This document shows, piece after piece, positions 62,646 through 64,000 of a stretch of DNA of 64,000 nt; position 1 is the first letter of the stretch; each line of letters begins with the position of its first letter. The notes beneath the pieces are model-generated. The model was not told where the DNA came from. It saw only the letters and a program-made list of their open reading frames with translations, and ran no database searches. The stretch covers positions 2,106,427 to 2,170,426 of the forward strand of contig JADCRD010000001.1 in NCBI GenBank assembly GCA_014946745.1, written 5' to 3'. The position numbers were made by a program, and so were the translations under genes. Source of the DNA: Lysobacterales bacterium (GTDB taxonomy: Bacteria; Pseudomonadota; Gammaproteobacteria; Xanthomonadales; Xanthomonadaceae).

Positions 62646-64000
62646 CAGGCGTCCTCCTCCAGCACCCAGGTGTCCTTGGTTCCGCCGCCCTGCGAGCTGT
62701 TGACCACCAGCGAGCCCTCGCGCAGGGCCACGCGGGTCAGGCCGCCCGGCACGATGCGCACCTCCTCACCGGACAGCACATAGGGCCGCAGATCGACGTG
62801 GCGCGGCGCGATACCGGCGGCAACAAAGGTCGGACAGGTCGACAGCGCAAGCGTCGGCTGGGCGATGTAGCCCGCCGGATTGGCGAGAATGCGCTGGCGG
62901 AAGTCCTCGATCTCGGCGCGCGTCGAAGCCGGGCCGATCAGCATGCCGTAGCCGCCCGCGCCCTGGGTCTCCTTGACCACCAGCTGGTCGAGATGATCGA
63001 GCGCGTACTTCAGCGCTTCCGGCTCGCGCAGCTTCCACGTCGGCACGTTGTTGAGGATGGGCGCTTCGTCCAGGTAGAAGCGGATCATGTCCGGCACATA
63101 GGGGTAGATCGACTTGTCGTCGGCCACGCCGGTGCCGATCGCGTTCGCCAGGTTCACCCGGCCGGCGCGGTAGGCGCGCATCAGGCCGGGCACGCCGAGC
63201 ATCGAATCCGAGCGGAACACTTCGGGGTCGAGAAAGTCGTCGTCGATGCGCCGATAGAGCACGTGCACGCGCTGCGGCCCGCGGGTGGTGCGCATGTAGA
63301 GCGTGTCGTCGCGGACAATCAGGTCCTGGCCTTCAACCAGCTCCACGCCCATCTGCTGGGCCAGGAAGGCGTGTTCGTAGTAGGCCGAGTTGTAGGCGCC
63401 CGGCGTCAGCAGGGCCACGGTGGGCTCCTCGGCGCCGGCCGGCGCCACGCTGCGCAGGATGTCGATCAGCGCGTCGGGGTAGTCTTCGACCGGCGCGATG
63501 CTCTGCCGGCCGAACAGCTCCGGGAACAGGCGCATCATCATCTTGCGGTTCTCAAGCATGTAGGACACGCCCGAGGGCACGCGCAGGTTGTCCTCCAGCA
63601 CGTAGTACTCGCCGTCGCCCGCACGCACCACGTCGATGCCAGCGATGTGGGCATAGACGCCGCCCGGCAGGGCCAGCCCGCGCATCTCCGGCCGGTACTG
63701 ACTGTTGAACAGCACCAGCTCGCGCGGGATCACGCCGGTCTCGACGATGCGCTGTGCGCCGTAGATGTCGGCCAGAAAGGCGTTCAGCGCGCGCACGCGC
63801 TGGCGCAGGCCGGCATCGAGCGTGGCCCACTCATGCGCCGGGATGATGCGCGGGATGATGTCGAAAGGAATCAGCCGCTCGGTGCCGGACTTCTCGCCGT
63901 AGACGGTGAAGGTGATGCCGACCCGGTGGAAGGCCAACTCAGCCTCGCGGCGCTTCTGCGCGATGCGCGGCTCGGGTGTGCCCTGCAGCCACTCGTGGAA
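62645..64000 (-). CDS. circularly permuted ATP-grasp ligase (DUF404/DUF407), 5' end outside the window
   Basis: 451 residues present; the frame is open to the right edge (FHEWLQGTPEPRIAQKR at the edge), so the start is outside. Contains FHRVGITFTVYGEKSGTER, IPFDIIPRIIPAHEWATLDA, VLEDNLRVPSGVSYMLENRK and the C-terminal ATP-grasp core VVKETQGAGGYGMLIGPAS with VPGGLTRVALREGSLVVNSS. A carboxylate-amine/thiol ligase by family; may form amide bonds on a peptide. Lies at the head of the Anbu string with alpha-E. Confidence 0.93.
   Translation of the reverse strand, partial: FHEWLQGTPEPRIAQKRREAELAFHRVGITFTVYGEKSGTERLIPFDIIPRIIPAHEWATLDAGLRQRVRALNAFLADIYGAQRIVETGVIPRELVLFNSQYRPEMRGLALPGGVYAHIAGIDVVRAGDGEYYVLEDNLRVPSGVSYMLENRKMMMRLFPELFGRQSIAPVEDYPDALIDILRSVAPAGAEEPTVALLTPGAYNSAYYEHAFLAQQMGVELVEGQDLIVRDDTLYMRTTRGPQRVHVLYRRIDDDFLDPEVFRSDSMLGVPGLMRAYRAGRVNLANAIGTGVADDKSIYPYVPDMIRFYLDEAPILNNVPTWKLREPEALKYALDHLDQLVVKETQGAGGYGMLIGPASTRAEIEDFRQRILANPAGYIAQPTLALSTCPTFVAAGIAPRHVDLRPYVLSGEEVRIVPGGLTRVALREGSLVVNSSQGGGTKDTWVLEEDA

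Overview
This 64 kb, GC-rich window looks like a contiguous chromosomal segment from a gammaproteobacterium of the order Lysobacterales (Xanthomonadales). That call rests on protein flavour, on the order tpiA-secG-tRNA-Leu-nuoA-N, on uvrC-pgsA-tRNA-Gly-tRNA-Cys, and on the style of the intergenic repeats. I cannot name the genus. Almost all of it is core housekeeping DNA. I see no phage, plasmid, integron, CRISPR array or full insertion sequence; the only mobile-looking DNA is a MITE-like element and several families of small palindromic repeats.

Left part (1-10.4 kb): the end of a VOC-fold protein and a WYL regulator; tatABC (twin-arginine export) on the minus strand; a SYLF lipoprotein-like gene; a secreted beta-propeller protein with a C-terminal sorting signal; ferrochelatase hemH; an alpha/beta hydrolase; an HDOD-domain protein; and asnB, ending at a strong bidirectional terminator. 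Centre-left (10.4-27.1 kb): a complete 14-gene complex I operon, nuoA-N, on the minus strand, preceded by tRNA-Leu(GAG), secG and tpiA. The operon carries two intergenic repeat insertions (nuoE/nuoD and nuoL/nuoK).

Centre (27.5-43.3 kb): an SDR; a Gly-Cys-Gly tRNA cluster with pgsA and uvrC; then an envelope operon exbB-exbD-msbA-lpxK-kdsB-phosphatase in which every junction is a 1 or 4 base start/stop overlap, so inner-membrane energisation, lipid A/Kdo synthesis and export are translationally linked. Next come an NAD(P)-binding protein, class I fumarase, a MITE-like element touching the stop of yceH, a flavodoxin-like gene, cspA and slyD.

Right part (43.4-64 kb): a self-contained YtrA-type GntR/ABC transporter operon with a visible promoter-operator; a 700 bp repeat field containing three exactly 110-bp-spaced hairpin units with compensatory stem changes; an acyl-CoA dehydrogenase; a LysR/GH128-like/di-haem oxidoreductase cluster; a phospholipid-type acyltransferase; hemN; an overlapping helicase-exonuclease pair of the MrfAB (YprA/YprB) type; rsmE; and finally Anbu (ancestral proteasome beta subunit) with its alpha-E and circularly permuted ATP-grasp partners. 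The Anbu cluster, the MrfAB pair and the structured 110-bp repeats are the most worthwhile targets for follow-up; the biochemical role of the Anbu/ATP-grasp/alpha-E set is still largely unsettled.
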